The position numbers and the translations under genes were made by a program. A stretch of 64,000 nucleotides of DNA from Aldrovandia affinis. Its lineage: Eukaryota > Chordata > Actinopteri > Notacanthiformes > Halosauridae. Position 1 is the stretch's first letter. Each line of letters opens with the position of its first letter. The notes beneath the pieces were generated by a model. It had not been told where the DNA came from, did no database searches, and saw nothing but the letters and a program-made list of their open reading frames with translations. Below are positions 13,393 through 22,785 of this stretch, piece after piece. Where the stretch lies: contig JAINUG010000148.1 of NCBI GenBank assembly GCA_029706075.1, forward strand, positions 1,820,939 to 1,884,938, given 5' to 3'.

Positions 13393-14558
13393 ACAGTAGA
13401 CTCCATTTTTATTCACACCCTTGATAAAGATAAACAAAAGAGATTGTATAAAATTATATTCTTTAATAATAATGCATTGGCATAAACCACAATCGGAACG
13501 GTTCACAAATTATAATTTTTTTCCCCAGAAAAAGCAAGAATCACAAATATTCACACCCCTGTTATCAGTACTTTGTGATTCCTCCCTTGGCCATTATAAC
13601 AGCAAGTAGTCGCCTTCTGTAGTGTTGTACGAGGTTAAGGAACTTCTTGGGGGGGGATCCTCAACCATTCCTCCATGCAGAATTGTTCTATTTCCTTCAG
13701 ATTCTTGGATTGACATTCATGGACTGCTTTGTTGAGTTCAAACCGCAAATGTTCAATTGAATTCAGGTCTGGACACTGAGATGGCCACATTAGGACATTG
13801 ATCTTGTGCTCTGTCAACCATTTCTTAGTTTCTATATAATGCCTTTGTCAGACCTCACTTAGAATACTGTGTGCAGTTCTGGGCACCGCACTACAAGAAA
13901 GATATAGAAGCTCTTGAAAAAGTCCAAAGAAGGGCAACTAAACTGATACCTGGTATGAAAGGTAAAAGTTGATGATGATAGACTTGATAGGCACTCAATC
14001 TATTTAAACTTAGCAAACGGAGACTTAGGGGGGATTTGATTGAGGTTTTTAAATTCCTAAAAGGGATTAACAAAGTAAAATACCAAAGATTTTTTAAGAT
14101 AAGTGGGGTCAGCAGAACAAGAGACCACAGGTGGAAATTAGTTAAAGGCAAATTCCACACAGATATTCGTTTTTCTTTACACAGAGAGTTGTCAATACCT
14201 GGAACAGCTTGCCAGGTCGGGTTGTAGAGGCAGAAACACTTTTCTATTCAAGTTATATTCAAGTATTCAAGTCCAGGCTAGATGTAGTACTAGATACTCT
14301 TTAGATTAGGACATGATGAGCCTAGATGGGCCGAACGGCCCGTTCCCATCATTATGTATTCTTATGTTCTTTTGTTCTTTGGACGTATGTTTGGGATTGT
14401 TGTCTTGTTGGAAGGTCTATCTGCGGCCAAGGTGTAGCTTCCTGGCAGAGGGAACAAGGTTTTTGGATGCAATGTCTTGGCACATGCTGGAATTTATGGT
14501 TCCATCTATTTTAATAAGGGCCCCAGGACCTGTGGAGGCAAAACAACCCCAAAGTCAA
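13392..14558 (-). mobile_element. Second Tc1-like element, 5'-truncated, inserted on the opposite strand
   Basis: One end is intact: TACAGTAGACTCCATTTTTA at about 13391, then TTCACACCC, starting next to a TA. Read on the - strand, the C-terminal transposase half is seen: HKINVLMWPSQCPDLNSIEH and NLKEIEQFCMEEW (13635-13820). On the far side of the CR1 insertion come CQDIASKNLVPSARKLHLGR and QQDNNPKHTSK (about 14381-14555). The N-terminal half and the other terminal repeat are absent. The relic at 30560-31461 shares its end sequence. Confidence 0.8.
13833..14377 (+). mobile_element. 5'-truncated CR1-like LINE inside the second Tc1 element
   Basis: It starts abruptly at TATATAATGCCTTTGTCAGA. 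It contains the C-terminal end of a reverse transcriptase ORF ([18 protein letters not shown]-type, then LIEVFKFLKGINKVKYQRFF) and ends in ATTCTTATGTTCTT-type 8-bp repeats, the usual CR1 3' signature. It splits GTTTC and TTTGG of the Tc1 transposase cleanly. It is very similar to 38217-38826 but lacks that copy's 59-bp insert and has its own frameshifts. Confidence 0.85.
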
Positions 14559-14559
14559 A

Positions 14560-14765
14560 GCTCAGACCTCAATCCCATTGAGAATCTGTGGAAAGATTTG
14601 AAAATTTCTGTTCACCAACGGTCCCCTTCCGACCAAATGGAGCTCGAGCAATTTTGTAAAGAAGAATGAGCGAAAATTGCAGTGTCCAGATATGCAAAGC
14701 CGGTTAAGACTTACCCAAATAGACTCACAGCTGTAATTACTGCCAAAGGTGGGGTGAATACTTAT
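14560..14765 (+). pseudogene. Tc1 transposase, C-terminal part (outer element)
   Basis: The outer element's reading resumes as SPDLNPIENLWKDLK, which includes the third catalytic residue Glu in the NPIE motif. MELEQFCKEE, a stop, then SRYAKPVK and LTAVITAKGGVNT follow. Together with 12866-13392 this gives most of a transposase, minus the block lost at the insertion. Confidence 0.8.
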
Positions 14766-14973
14766 GTAATCAATTAGTCTGTTTTTTTAAATCTGTAACT
14801 AATTAAGAAAAAGCTTTAGAGTTTTTTTAATTTTATTTGACATTATAGAGTATTTTGTGTTGATCAGTGGCAATCCCAAGTGATCAGTCCCAATTAAATC
14901 CATTTTGATCCCATGGAGTAAGAAAATAAAATGTGAAAAAGGCCAAAGGGGTGAATACTTTTTATACCCACTG

Positions 14974-15614
14974 TATCTCCCTATATACCAGCAACGTAAG
15001 AAACGACACTACACTGTCTCTCATTCAACCCTTATTTCTCCGGGTTACCGATATAATTCCCTCTCAACGGAGCGTGGTTTTAACTTGTGAACCCCGCTCT
15101 TCGACAGAATATTAAAATGCTCTTTCGTGGGCGATTCTTGATGGACGTGTTAATAACCGCCTTCTCATCTGACTAAAGGTTTTAAACCCCCCCATTTTTT
15201 ACCTGGTCCTCATCTCTAATTTCTGTCGTTATTATTTCTCCATTTCAAGTATGTCTTCCCTTCACCCCCCCCCCCTTCTCATCTTCCAATTATCGGTGTG
15301 TCCCGAAGGCTTGGCTGGGGGCGTGCGATCTCGGCTCTCCCTCACTTACGTCTCTGACGGACAGCTTAATTAATTTCCCTGTTCCGTGCGCTAACTTCTC
15401 CACGCTCTTTAGATTGGACTCGTGTCCGGGGTCCGTGTCTTTGCTTATTTGGCCGGAACGGGTCTCTCTTGCCAAGGTCAGAGCGGTGGAGTTGTGAAGG
15501 AGGGAGAGGGACCCTGGGTCTGCTCCCTTCCTGTGGAGAGAGGCACAGAGAGCCTCATCATTCATAACTACAGCCTGGTGGGCCCTCGGTGTAGTCGCCT
15601 CACTGGGAACAGAG
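14974..15614. other. Gene-free intronic stretch
   Basis: It holds C runs near 15187 and 15265-15274; otherwise unclassified. Open frames running into the GT repeat at 15615 are repeat artefacts. Confidence 0.5.
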
Positions 15615-15619
15615 GTGTG

Positions 15620-15659
<40 letters not shown>

Positions 15660-15704
15660 TGTGTGTGTGTGTGCGTGTGTGTGTGTGCGCATGTGCAGGT
15701 GCGC
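15615..15704. repeat. Imperfect (GT)n / (GTGC)n microsatellite
   Basis: Runs of GT are broken by GC steps (GTGTGCGTGTGT). A second short GT run lies at about 16033-16050. These border the left arm of the inverted repeat. Confidence 0.9.
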
Positions 15705-15740
15705 GTGCGCATGCATATGTTAGTGTGTACGTCTGCATCT

Positions 15741-15972
15741 ACCGGCCATCATCACTGCGCAAGCACACTTCAAAAGTATAGAGTTTGCTTGTATGAGTGA
15801 GTGAGTGAGTGTCTGTGGGCTCGTGCAGACATCGGCGCACGTGTCTGTGCGTGTGAACGTCCCCGCGCTCGAGTGCGCCTGCACGCACGATGCATGTACC
15901 GTACGCGCTTTTGACGCGTGCATATCCGCGCCCCGCGTGCGTTCGTGCGAGAGCGAGTGTGTGTGCACAAAT
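15741..15972. repeat. Left arm of a large inverted repeat
   Basis: Bases 15741-15778 are the exact reverse complement of 16995-17032 (38 of 38). After a short GAGT tract, the run from about 15797 (GTGTCTGTGGGCTCGTGC, ACATCGGCGCACGTGTCTG, CGCTTTTGACGCGTGCATAT, CCCCGCGTGCGTTCGTGCG) matches the reverse complement of the right arm. By eye this is above 90%, with an extra ~11 bases near 15885. Confidence 0.92.
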
Positions 15973-16743
15973 GTGCCTATGTGAGTGTTTGCATCTGTGT
16001 GTGCATGCATATGTCAGTGTGTACGTCTGCATGTGTGTGTGTGTGTGTGTTTGGGGGACGTTATCCCAAAGAGGCCGATATCTTACCTATAACTGGGTTT
16101 TAATGGAGTGAGATAGAGTGTCATGAGTTAATGCGTTCCTGTCTGAAAGCGCGCGGCCTGATTTCCCTTTCCTAATCAGCTTTCCTTGCGGCGTTCAGTT
16201 CAAACAATCAATGGCTGTTTGATTCCTTTATTAAAACGCCTTCATGAAAATGACTCTCAAAGGGCCCCCGCCCGCCCGCCCGCCCTCTCTCTCTCTCTCT
16301 CTAACTGACAGCGGTGCACTTCCACATCGCGACAGCGGCGGTGTCAGTGACGGCGGCGAATGAAGGAAAGTGCAAACACATTAATACCTCCATTAGGCGA
16401 AGCTCAGTCGGCCTCGGTTTGTGGCCGCCCACAATTAAGAACGGCGTGTGCCCGACGCGTTGTTTAACGGTAACCGGGGCTCCATTTTGTCTGCGCAACG
16501 ATGCGTGAGCGAGTGTTTACACTACCGGTCGACGGGAGCTCGCCGGCGTTTAGCGGGGCCGCAGCGCTCGTGCGCTCTGAAGGCCAGCCTCTTCGTATGC
16601 CGCTCCCGTTGGTAACTCAAAATGAATGCGGTGTGATTTCTCTTGTGATTTACGTGTTTACGGCGGCGGGGTAAGCCACGCCACTGCGGCTTTCCTTTCC
16701 GCCCTTTTGTTTCTGCCCGTCCGCACTCACGAGAACACACAGG
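15973..16743. other. Spacer of the inverted repeat
   Basis: Mixed sequence with no coding signal. It includes a CCCG/CT-repeat block at about 16265-16302. A 30-base direct repeat of 15709-15738 occurs at 16003-16032 (29 of 30 identical). Confidence 0.7.
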
Positions 16744-17032
16744 CGCGCACGCACACTCGCACGCACGAACGCACGCGGGGCGCGTATATGCACGCGTCAA
16801 AAGCGCGTACAGTACATGCAGGCGCACTCAAGCGCGGGACGTTCACACGCACAGACACGTGCGCCGATGTCCGCACGAGCCCACAGACACTCACTCACTC
16901 ACTCACTCAATCACTCACTCGCTCACTCACTCAATCACTCACTCACTTACTCACTCACTCACTCACTCACTCACGTGAGCAAACGGCACCTCTGTACTTT
17001 TGAAGTGTGCTTGCGCAGTGATGATGGCCGGT
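16744..17032. repeat. Right arm of the large inverted repeat
   Basis: This is the partner of 15741-15972, separated by about 770 bases of spacer. It is longer because its ACTC tract (16888-16974) has about 20 units against about four in the left arm. Contents include GCGTATATGCACGCGTCAAA, AGCGCGTACAGTACATGCAG and CACGTGCGCCGATGTCCG. Confidence 0.92.
16888..16974. repeat. (ACTC)n tetranucleotide array
   Basis: About 20 units with a few AATC, GCTC and TTAC variants, within the right arm of the inverted repeat. Confidence 0.95.
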
Positions 17033-17597
17033 TACTCCCACACATTCCCTCCTCATGTGAAACTGAGGCCTTAAATAAGGTGAGTGGTCTTGGCAGATGT
17101 ACGATGTGACGTCTGATTCAGTATATGAATCTTCTTGCAACCATGTTGCAGACAGCACAGATCCATATATATAAATATATATATGTATGTATGCCTCCTA
17201 ACACTGTATGTCGGGCTTGTGAGAGTGACAGCTCCGTGAAATCAGATTTATCGTTCGTGTAAACTGGGAAACGTGACCTAATTGAAGTAGTGCCCTATTA
17301 AAATGTATTAGTGGAATATGAATAGTAACCTATTAGCATTAATGTGTTTGAAATATGTCATTAATTAGAGGCCCGGTGTCAATCAGAATAGGGAGCCAGG
17401 TCCTGCTGTGTTATTTGGCCCAATGGGGATGCTCAGTGAGAGCACCTGTACCCCCTCTCTCTCTCTCTTTTCCTAATGCATTCCTTTCATCATCTGCAAT
17501 TTCAGACAAACAAACACTCTCTAATATGTGGCCTAGATTTTCCCCCACATACAGACTCTTCAACTCCCCAATCACTGTGCCCGTAATAAAGAGAGTT
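17033..17597. other. Gene-free intronic stretch
   Basis: An AT microsatellite lies at about 17166-17191 and a CT run at 17456-17468; nothing else recognised. Confidence 0.5.
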
Positions 17598-18011
17598 AAT
17601 TCTCTGTGCTGTAACGGGGAGCTCGTTCACTGTCATGTAACACTGAGAGAGCATTCACTGTGCTGTAACACAGAGATAATTCACTGTGCTATCACACAAA
17701 GATAATTTACTGTGCTGTAACACAGAGATAATTCACTGTACTATATCACAGAAATCATTCACTGTGCTGTAACACAGAGATAATGCACTGTACTATAACA
17801 CAGAAACCATTCACTGTGCTGTAACACAGAGATAATTCACTGTACTATATCACAGAAATCATTCACTGTGCTGTAACACAGAGATAATTCACTGTACTAT
17901 ATCACAGAAATCATTCACTGTGCTGTAACACAGAGATAATTCACTGTACTATATCACAGAAATCATTCACTGTGCTGTAACACAGAGCTCACTCCCTGTG
18001 CTGTGACAGAG
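17598..18011. repeat. Minisatellite with alternating 26-bp subunits (52-bp higher-order unit)
   Basis: Two 26-base variants alternate. One reads ATCATTCACTGTGCTGTAAC then ACAGAG; the other reads ATAATTCACTGTACTATATC then ACAGAA. The central part (about 17700-17975) is nearly perfect at the 52-base level, and the edges contain more diverged single subunits. About 16 subunits in all. Confidence 0.93.
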
Positions 18012-18304
18012 AGTGCTTACTCTAGGATCAGCTAAGACCAGCGTCCGATCAGCTAAAGATAGATCAGTGGGAGAGAACAGTCCCACGTACAGTACATGTT
18101 TTTGCACTTTGACAGTTACATGCCCCGAACACAAGGGCATCGCCTCCTTTTCTGATGTCTGCAGACCCTGTTTTTTTGTTTTTTTGCCACGCTGTGATGG
18201 GCTTTTGTGCTTCATCCGTATTCAGGAAGACATGCAGCTTTCAAATGTGTTCAAAGACCAATGATAATAGCGTAGCCTAGTTTTCCAGTTTTTTTAAACT
18301 TTAT

Positions 18305-18652
18305 TAGTTTTTTTTTGTTTCAGATTTTTCCTGTTTTTCTCCCAATTTAGTGGCCAATTATACCCTCTATTTATTTCACTGCCCCTCCCCTGGGAACTCG
18401 CTAATTCCTGGGGTCAAGCTAATTCCTCAAGGCCAGCTCCTTTAAGACAGAACTAGCCCCCCTTCATGCTGGCTCACCTTCCTCCCTCCCCCTGGGGCGG
18501 ACAGCCAAATGCCGCCCCCAATCGGGGCTCCCGGCCAGGGCCGATCTGGCACAGTCGGGTTTCGAACCACTACCGCAATAGGCAGCTCACACTCGCAAAG
18601 CACCAGTCAATGTGAGTGCATTAGACCACTACGCTATCCGAGGCCCCTGCCT
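18305..18652 (-). repeat. tRNA-derived SINE (second family), copy 1
   Basis: Read on the - strand it begins GGGGCCTCGGATAGCGTAGT with an A-box-like GATAGCGTAGTGG. A B box GGTTCGAAACC lies at 18558-18568 on the complementary strand. The body contains GGGGGCGGCATTTGG, GTCCGCCCCAGGGG and, near the end, TGGCCACTAAATTGGGAG and an A-rich tail. The 62278-62646 block has the same order of motifs. Confidence 0.8.
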
Positions 18653-18755
18653 AGCCTTAGTTTTGATCTAATTGTTTCTTGCATAGTTTTGAGTGTGGAA
18701 CAGTGTGCGCATGAGCATGAGCGTGTATGTGCCTGTGCACTGTTTTGACAGATCA

Positions 18756-18905
18756 GGGACCGTATTCATAAAGCGTCTCAGTAGAAGAGCTGATCTCAGA
18801 TCATTTTGGAATTTTAGCGCATAATGGATAAGGTTAGGGCATGGACAGGGAAAACCTGACCCTAGATCAGCGCTCCTCCTCCGAGACGCTTCAAGAATAG
18901 AGGCT
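18756..18905. mobile_element. MITE, about 150 bp, imperfect terminal inverted repeats
   Basis: The left end reads GGGACCGTATTCATAAAGCG TCTCAG. The right end, reverse-complemented, reads GAGCCTCTATTCTTGAAGCG TCTCGG; both continue to CTGATCT. This 'CGTATTCATAAAGCGTCTC' element is a type I recall as frequent in teleosts. AGATC-like flanks on both sides may be a target duplication. Non-coding. Confidence 0.7.
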
Positions 18906-19689
18906 CAGATCTCCTTAGTACCGCTATCCGGAAATATAATGAGAGAGGCTCTGTTCAGGATTTGTACAATGACGAGTGGAATTCTTTTCTTATCCCCTCT
19001 TTGTCTTCCTCTCTCTCCTCTGACTACCCTTCCGCTTCTTTCTCTTTCTTCTTTGGAATTATTGTCCCCCTGTCTTTTTACTTGCTCCTTTTTAGCAATT
19101 ATCGCTCTTCTGTCTTTTCAGGCAGAAATCGCAAACCTATCTGCCGGCTCCCTCCCGCCACTTCTCTCACTGGATCGCTGTTTGTTTGTTTGTGTGCCCT
19201 TGAGTACCGATGCAGTTTCATGTCAGCGCTGAAGTAAATAACTAAAGCAGGATGCCTTAAGCTGGTTTTAACTCTGCGATATTTGCGGGAGGGAGTTTGA
19301 TTCGGAACGCTGCACTCATTCAGGCGCAGGTTGTGCCAGGACTGCTGATGGACCGAAGCAGAACAATGTGAGGTTTGGTTGCCGTGAAACCCCACTGCCC
19401 CTACCCCCAAAAAATAAAAAATAAGTAAAAATAAAACCCCAGCAGAATTGGTTTGGCAACTTAGAGAGGACATTTCTCCACATGCTTATCAAGAGGAAGG
19501 GAAATGGCACAGACCGGCTTATGCAAGGAATCTGAAATGCGAATGCCCCCCCACCCGCTCTCCAGTGCAGTGCTTTACACCTTCATCTGTGATGACTCAC
19601 GCGGGTTACGCTTCATCCAATTATGGAGCTGGCAGCTTAATACCGTTACCTTGTTCAACGTGGGAATCAAATCTGCAAACTTCCCTAGG
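18906..19689. other. Gene-free intronic stretch
   Basis: A CT-rich block lies at about 18985-19060. Open frames here are Leu/Ser-rich artefacts of that composition. Confidence 0.5.
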
Positions 19690-19985
19690 GTTACAGCCCT
19701 AGTCACAACTCTATTTGCAGCCCTAGTTAAAACCCTGATTACAGTCATAGTTACAGCCCTAGTCACAATCCTATTCACGGTCATAGTTGCAGTCTTCGCC
19801 ACAACCATAGTTACAGCCCCAGTCACAACCCTAGTTACAGCCATAGTTACAGCCCTAGTCACATCCCTAGTTACAGTGACAGTTACAGCCTGATTGACAA
19901 CCCTAGTTACAGCCCTAGTCATAACCCTAAGTTACAGTTACAGCCCTAGTTACAGTTCCACTTACAGCCACAGTTCCATCACTGT
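19690..19985. repeat. Tandem array of about 12-bp CTAGTTACAGCC-type units
   Basis: CTAGTTACAGCC and CTAGTCACAACC variants repeat about 24 times with substitutions. Since 12 is a multiple of three, both strands stay open (Thr/Val/Ala-rich). These frames have no other coding support. Confidence 0.88.
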
Positions 19986-20536
19986 TTACAGCCCGAAGCT
20001 CTAACCACGTCTCTCACTGCTGATATAATTTAATACAAATTAGTGACTAAATAATTGAGAACGTTGATATCCGGAATGGCAGTTTAGCATTTAGTAGGCC
20101 ATGGCGCTTGGCCTCAGTACAGGCACAGTCAGAGTTCCCCTCCTGGGTAAAACAACAGAGAGTCTGGAGCCGCCATTTCCTCGCTCTGCCAGCGGTAAGA
20201 CCTGGCACCGCGGCGGGTGGCTCTCCGCTCCACCGCAGCGCGACGTTAACCAGCCTCAATCGCCTCCCCCAGACCCGGCAGATTGACCGGCTCCTCGCTA
20301 AGTCTCTCTAATGCAGTGATTCTCTCCCGGGGGGCCTCCGTGGCTGTGACTGGAGTGGATTAAGGCCTGCTCTCTAAAGCAGAGAGGAATGGCCTTTATT
20401 CCACAGGTTTGATAGCAATCATCCGGTCTGATTTGGGCCCTGTTTACAAACGGGATTCTGACAGCGACCGGGTTTCACTTTGGGGAGAAACCGATGGAGA
20501 CCAGAGTGGGGGGAAACGCCCTTTGAATGAACAGTC
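19986..20536. other. Gene-free intronic stretch
   Basis: No exon or named repeat was recognised; 20100-20290 is GC-rich. Confidence 0.5.
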
Positions 20537-21045
20537 TGACATTTTACATTTACATTTTACATTTCTTATCCAGAGTGACTTACAAGATGTGCATTAATAT
20601 ATGGTATGATCAATCATTGTACGCGCAAGAGATCAGCGCAGTAATACAGCAATAGAACTCATTGTTGACAGCTGCATACCATACCTGTAACACTGGGAAG
20701 GAAAAGGCTAGTAACTTTTAACAAAATCTTTGAGGAAGTTTTAAACAAGTATACATCTACAAAAGGCAGTATTACACATGTAGGCAGTGGTGATGACAAT
20801 AGGCTAGATGTACAGAGTTCAGTGGTAATGGAGTCTGAAAAGGTGGGGTTTGAGTCTCTTGCGGAAGATCACAAGTGATTCCGCGGTCCTGGCCGTGTGC
20901 GGAAGATCATTCCACCGCTGAGGGGTCAGGACAGAGAAGAGGCGAGACCGCGAGGAGCGGCTGCCAGGCGCCCGGAGGGGGCTGGGGTGTAGGGTGTGAT
21001 GAGTGTCTGGAGGTAGGCGGGAGCAGTTCCTCTAGCCGCTTATCA
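20537..21045. repeat. Dispersed teleost-type repeat, about 500 bp
   Basis: It starts with ATTTACATTTTACATTTC then TTATCCAGAGTGACTTAC, the reverse complement of the SINE/L2-type tail. It continues to a block with GGAAGATCATTCCACCGCTG, AGGGGTCAGGACAGAGAAG and GAGTGTCTGGAGGTAGG, which I recall as common in fish genomes. Class uncertain; no ORF. Confidence 0.6.
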
Positions 21046-22255
21046 AGAGGCTAGAGGAGTTTGATTTGTCGCACCTACCTGTATGCCATTGGCTGTGATG
21101 TTGCTGTTTGTTCCAGGTGTGATAGTGTTATATGACACACTCCTCTGTCATACTCTGCTCCCTCTGGAGTAGAAACTGCACACACCTGTGAGAGGCCTCA
21201 GTGCCTCAACTGATCGATTTTAGAATACATATCAGCCTTCCTTATAGTACTTCATAACGACTTGTTACATTTTCGCAAATACACGCAGAAATGATTATAG
21301 TAGAATTGAAAAACCTTTTACCCCATTTCTGCAAAAACTTCTGTCTGTTCATAGGGGAGCAATATCAAATTTGTAATAATTATTTCATGATTATTTCATT
21401 AGTTGTCAAGGGTGACTTTCATGATGGTTGATGTGCATCCATGCTGGAGGCAGGGATCGTTTTCCACCAAGGTTTTTTTTTCTTGTCGAGTGATATTAAA
21501 CCCCAGCAATTAAACCTGGCCGACCTGGTTCGATCTGGGCCAACCCGGTCTTATACGGGCCAAACCATGTAATGAGGGAGGAGTCCGTAAGCTGAGTGGG
21601 TACTCTCAGTTCGAAGAGTGCGAGTCATGTGACACATACTGTCTTTTAATCAGGGACACTTTGCCCTTGTTGTCATGGCAAATAGCGAAAAGCAGAAAGC
21701 ATTTTGAAGAGTGCTAGCATCTGAATAATATTTTCACAAAACAATATCCAATTTCTTTGACCCAGATTCGTGCACGGTTCTACTTTGTGCAGCCTTGTGA
21801 CTTCAGTGGTGAAGGACCTGAGATTGGAACTCAATGGTTGCAGGTTTGATAAGTTAAGAAGTAAAAATGTTATTTCAATCATCCTGGATAAAGGACTCTC
21901 ATACGGAAAGGCAAAATGTACAGGTCATTTTATTCCCTCTTTTTGGCTTGTTTGCTTATACATTTTTGTATTCCCCCCCCCAGCATATCGTGACAGGTAC
22001 AATCTGCAGTTGTTCATCTGCCAAGTGACAGAGGAGCAACGTGACACTTTGGAATTGTGGTTTATGCTGCCATTTCTGCTGTTTGGAGGCATTGCTGTCA
22101 CACATTATAACACTGCTGCCTTAATTACCTTCACAGTGGCTGGCATGGCGACTGCCTTTGAACTCGCACAGAGGGGAAAAACGAGTAAACAGGCCGGCGC
22201 CAGTACGGCGGAAAAGGAGAGAGTGCCGCGACTGCACTTACCCAGTCTAGCTTCA
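21046..22255. other. 3' end of the last intron
   Basis: A weak SINE relic lies at about 21775-21925 (GGTTGCAGGTTTGATAAG as a B-box region, then CTGGATAAAGGACTCTCATA as a worn tail). A C run lies at about 21973-21982. An open frame at 21770-22303 overlaps the exon in another frame and shows no domain. Confidence 0.55.
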
Positions 22256-22293
22256 CTAACTGTGTGGCTTTCTTTGTCTGTTTTGCTCCACAG

Positions 22294-22422
22294 GGACTCA
22301 TGATCCTGTTGCAGAATCTGCCCACCATGCACTGGGGTAACGAGGAAGTCAGCGTTCTCCTGGCGGAAGCCTACCGGTTGAAATTCGCCTTCGCCGACGC
22401 GCCCAACCACTACAAGAGATGA
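22294..22422 (+). CDS. tbc1d22a: Terminal coding exon of a TBC1D22-type Rab GTPase-activating protein
   Basis: This is the last coding exon of a TBC-domain protein; the family stimulates GTP hydrolysis by Rab GTPases in membrane traffic. The exon starts right after a CAG acceptor (ending at 22293), preceded by a T-rich tract and a CTAAC branch-point candidate at 22256-22260. It is read in phase 0 for 42 codons and ends in TGA at 22420-22422. Visible motifs are LLQNLPT, HWGNEEV and, at the C-terminus, LLAEAYRLKFAFADAPNHY followed by KR. From memory, this ending is shared by TBC1D22A and TBC1D22B and closes the TBC domain. The final KFAFADAPNHYK form and the very long upstream intron favour the A paralogue, but HWGNEEV is also B-like, so the paralogue call is tentative. 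The preceding exon was not found in the window. Family assignment is strong; the symbol is about 65% sure. Confidence 0.9.
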   Translation, partial: GLMILLQNLPTMHWGNEEVSVLLAEAYRLKFAFADAPNHYKR

Positions 22423-22785
22423 GAGTCACTCATGCCCCCGCAGAACTAAATTCAAGGTCCCCTTCCTCCCCCAGTTTCTCCAAACTGCACAGCTCCAGTG
22501 AGATTAGAAGTGTGCTTTTTGTATTCTGTGTACAGTTCTTAGCGAGAGCTCTTTAGTTCAGTCCGATATTAAAAATGTCCACGGTGGCTGCTGGTGAGCT
22601 ACGAAGGGGAAGCGGAGACGGAGGCAGAGAAATTACCTTCAAACTGATAATGTTCCTGAGCTATTTTTGAGAGGAATTAGCACGGCAATTAAAGTGAGAC
22701 GATTTCTTTTTGCTTAATTGCGTCTGAACATGTTGAACATCGCCTTTTGTGAACTTCACATTAAATAATCTTCGCTATAACAAAG
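22423..22785 (+). other. Probable 3' UTR of the TBC1D22 gene with two poly(A) signal candidates
   Basis: Sequence after the TGA stop has no coding character. ATTAAA variants of the polyadenylation signal lie at 22688-22693, followed by a T-rich stretch, and at 22760-22765. Cleavage 15-30 bases after one of them would give a 3' UTR of about 290-360 bases. Longer alternative UTRs cannot be excluded. Confidence 0.5.

Larger units (their letters stand above)
12117..14973 (+). mobile_element. Tc1-like DNA transposon (outer element) carrying nested insertions
   Basis: The left end CAGTGGGTATAAAAAGTATT at 12117 and the right end, reverse-complemented CAGTGGGTATAAAAAGTATT from 14973, form terminal inverted repeats. 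Both arms also share an inner block with ACTGATCAACACAAAATACT and CTATAATGTCAAATAAA, giving the IR/DR arrangement of Tc1 elements with about 130 bases or more of homology per arm. TA follows the right end (14974-14975); the left flank is CA. Between the arms is a broken transposase gene interrupted by a second Tc1 piece and a CR1 piece. An extra block of about 250 bases (about 12372-12625, beginning TTTGATTTGATTTGA) also seems inserted in the left arm. Confidence 0.85.

Noticed and set aside
15422-16111. Cys/Val-rich and His/Thr-rich open frames
   Set aside because: They come from GT/GC microsatellite DNA and the inverted repeat; both strands are open for compositional reasons.
16519-16532. 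ACACTACCGGTCGACGG as a second end of the 9.3-kb MITE
   Set aside because: Only about 12 bases match and no partner end or TA-flanked element is present.
17598-18011. CRISPR-like regular spacing of 26-base units
   Set aside because: The units are contiguous tandem repeats with no unique spacers, in vertebrate DNA with no cas genes.
21770-22303. 177-codon open frame overlapping the TBC1D22 exon
   Set aside because: It is in a different frame from the exon, starts in a SINE relic and shows no domain.
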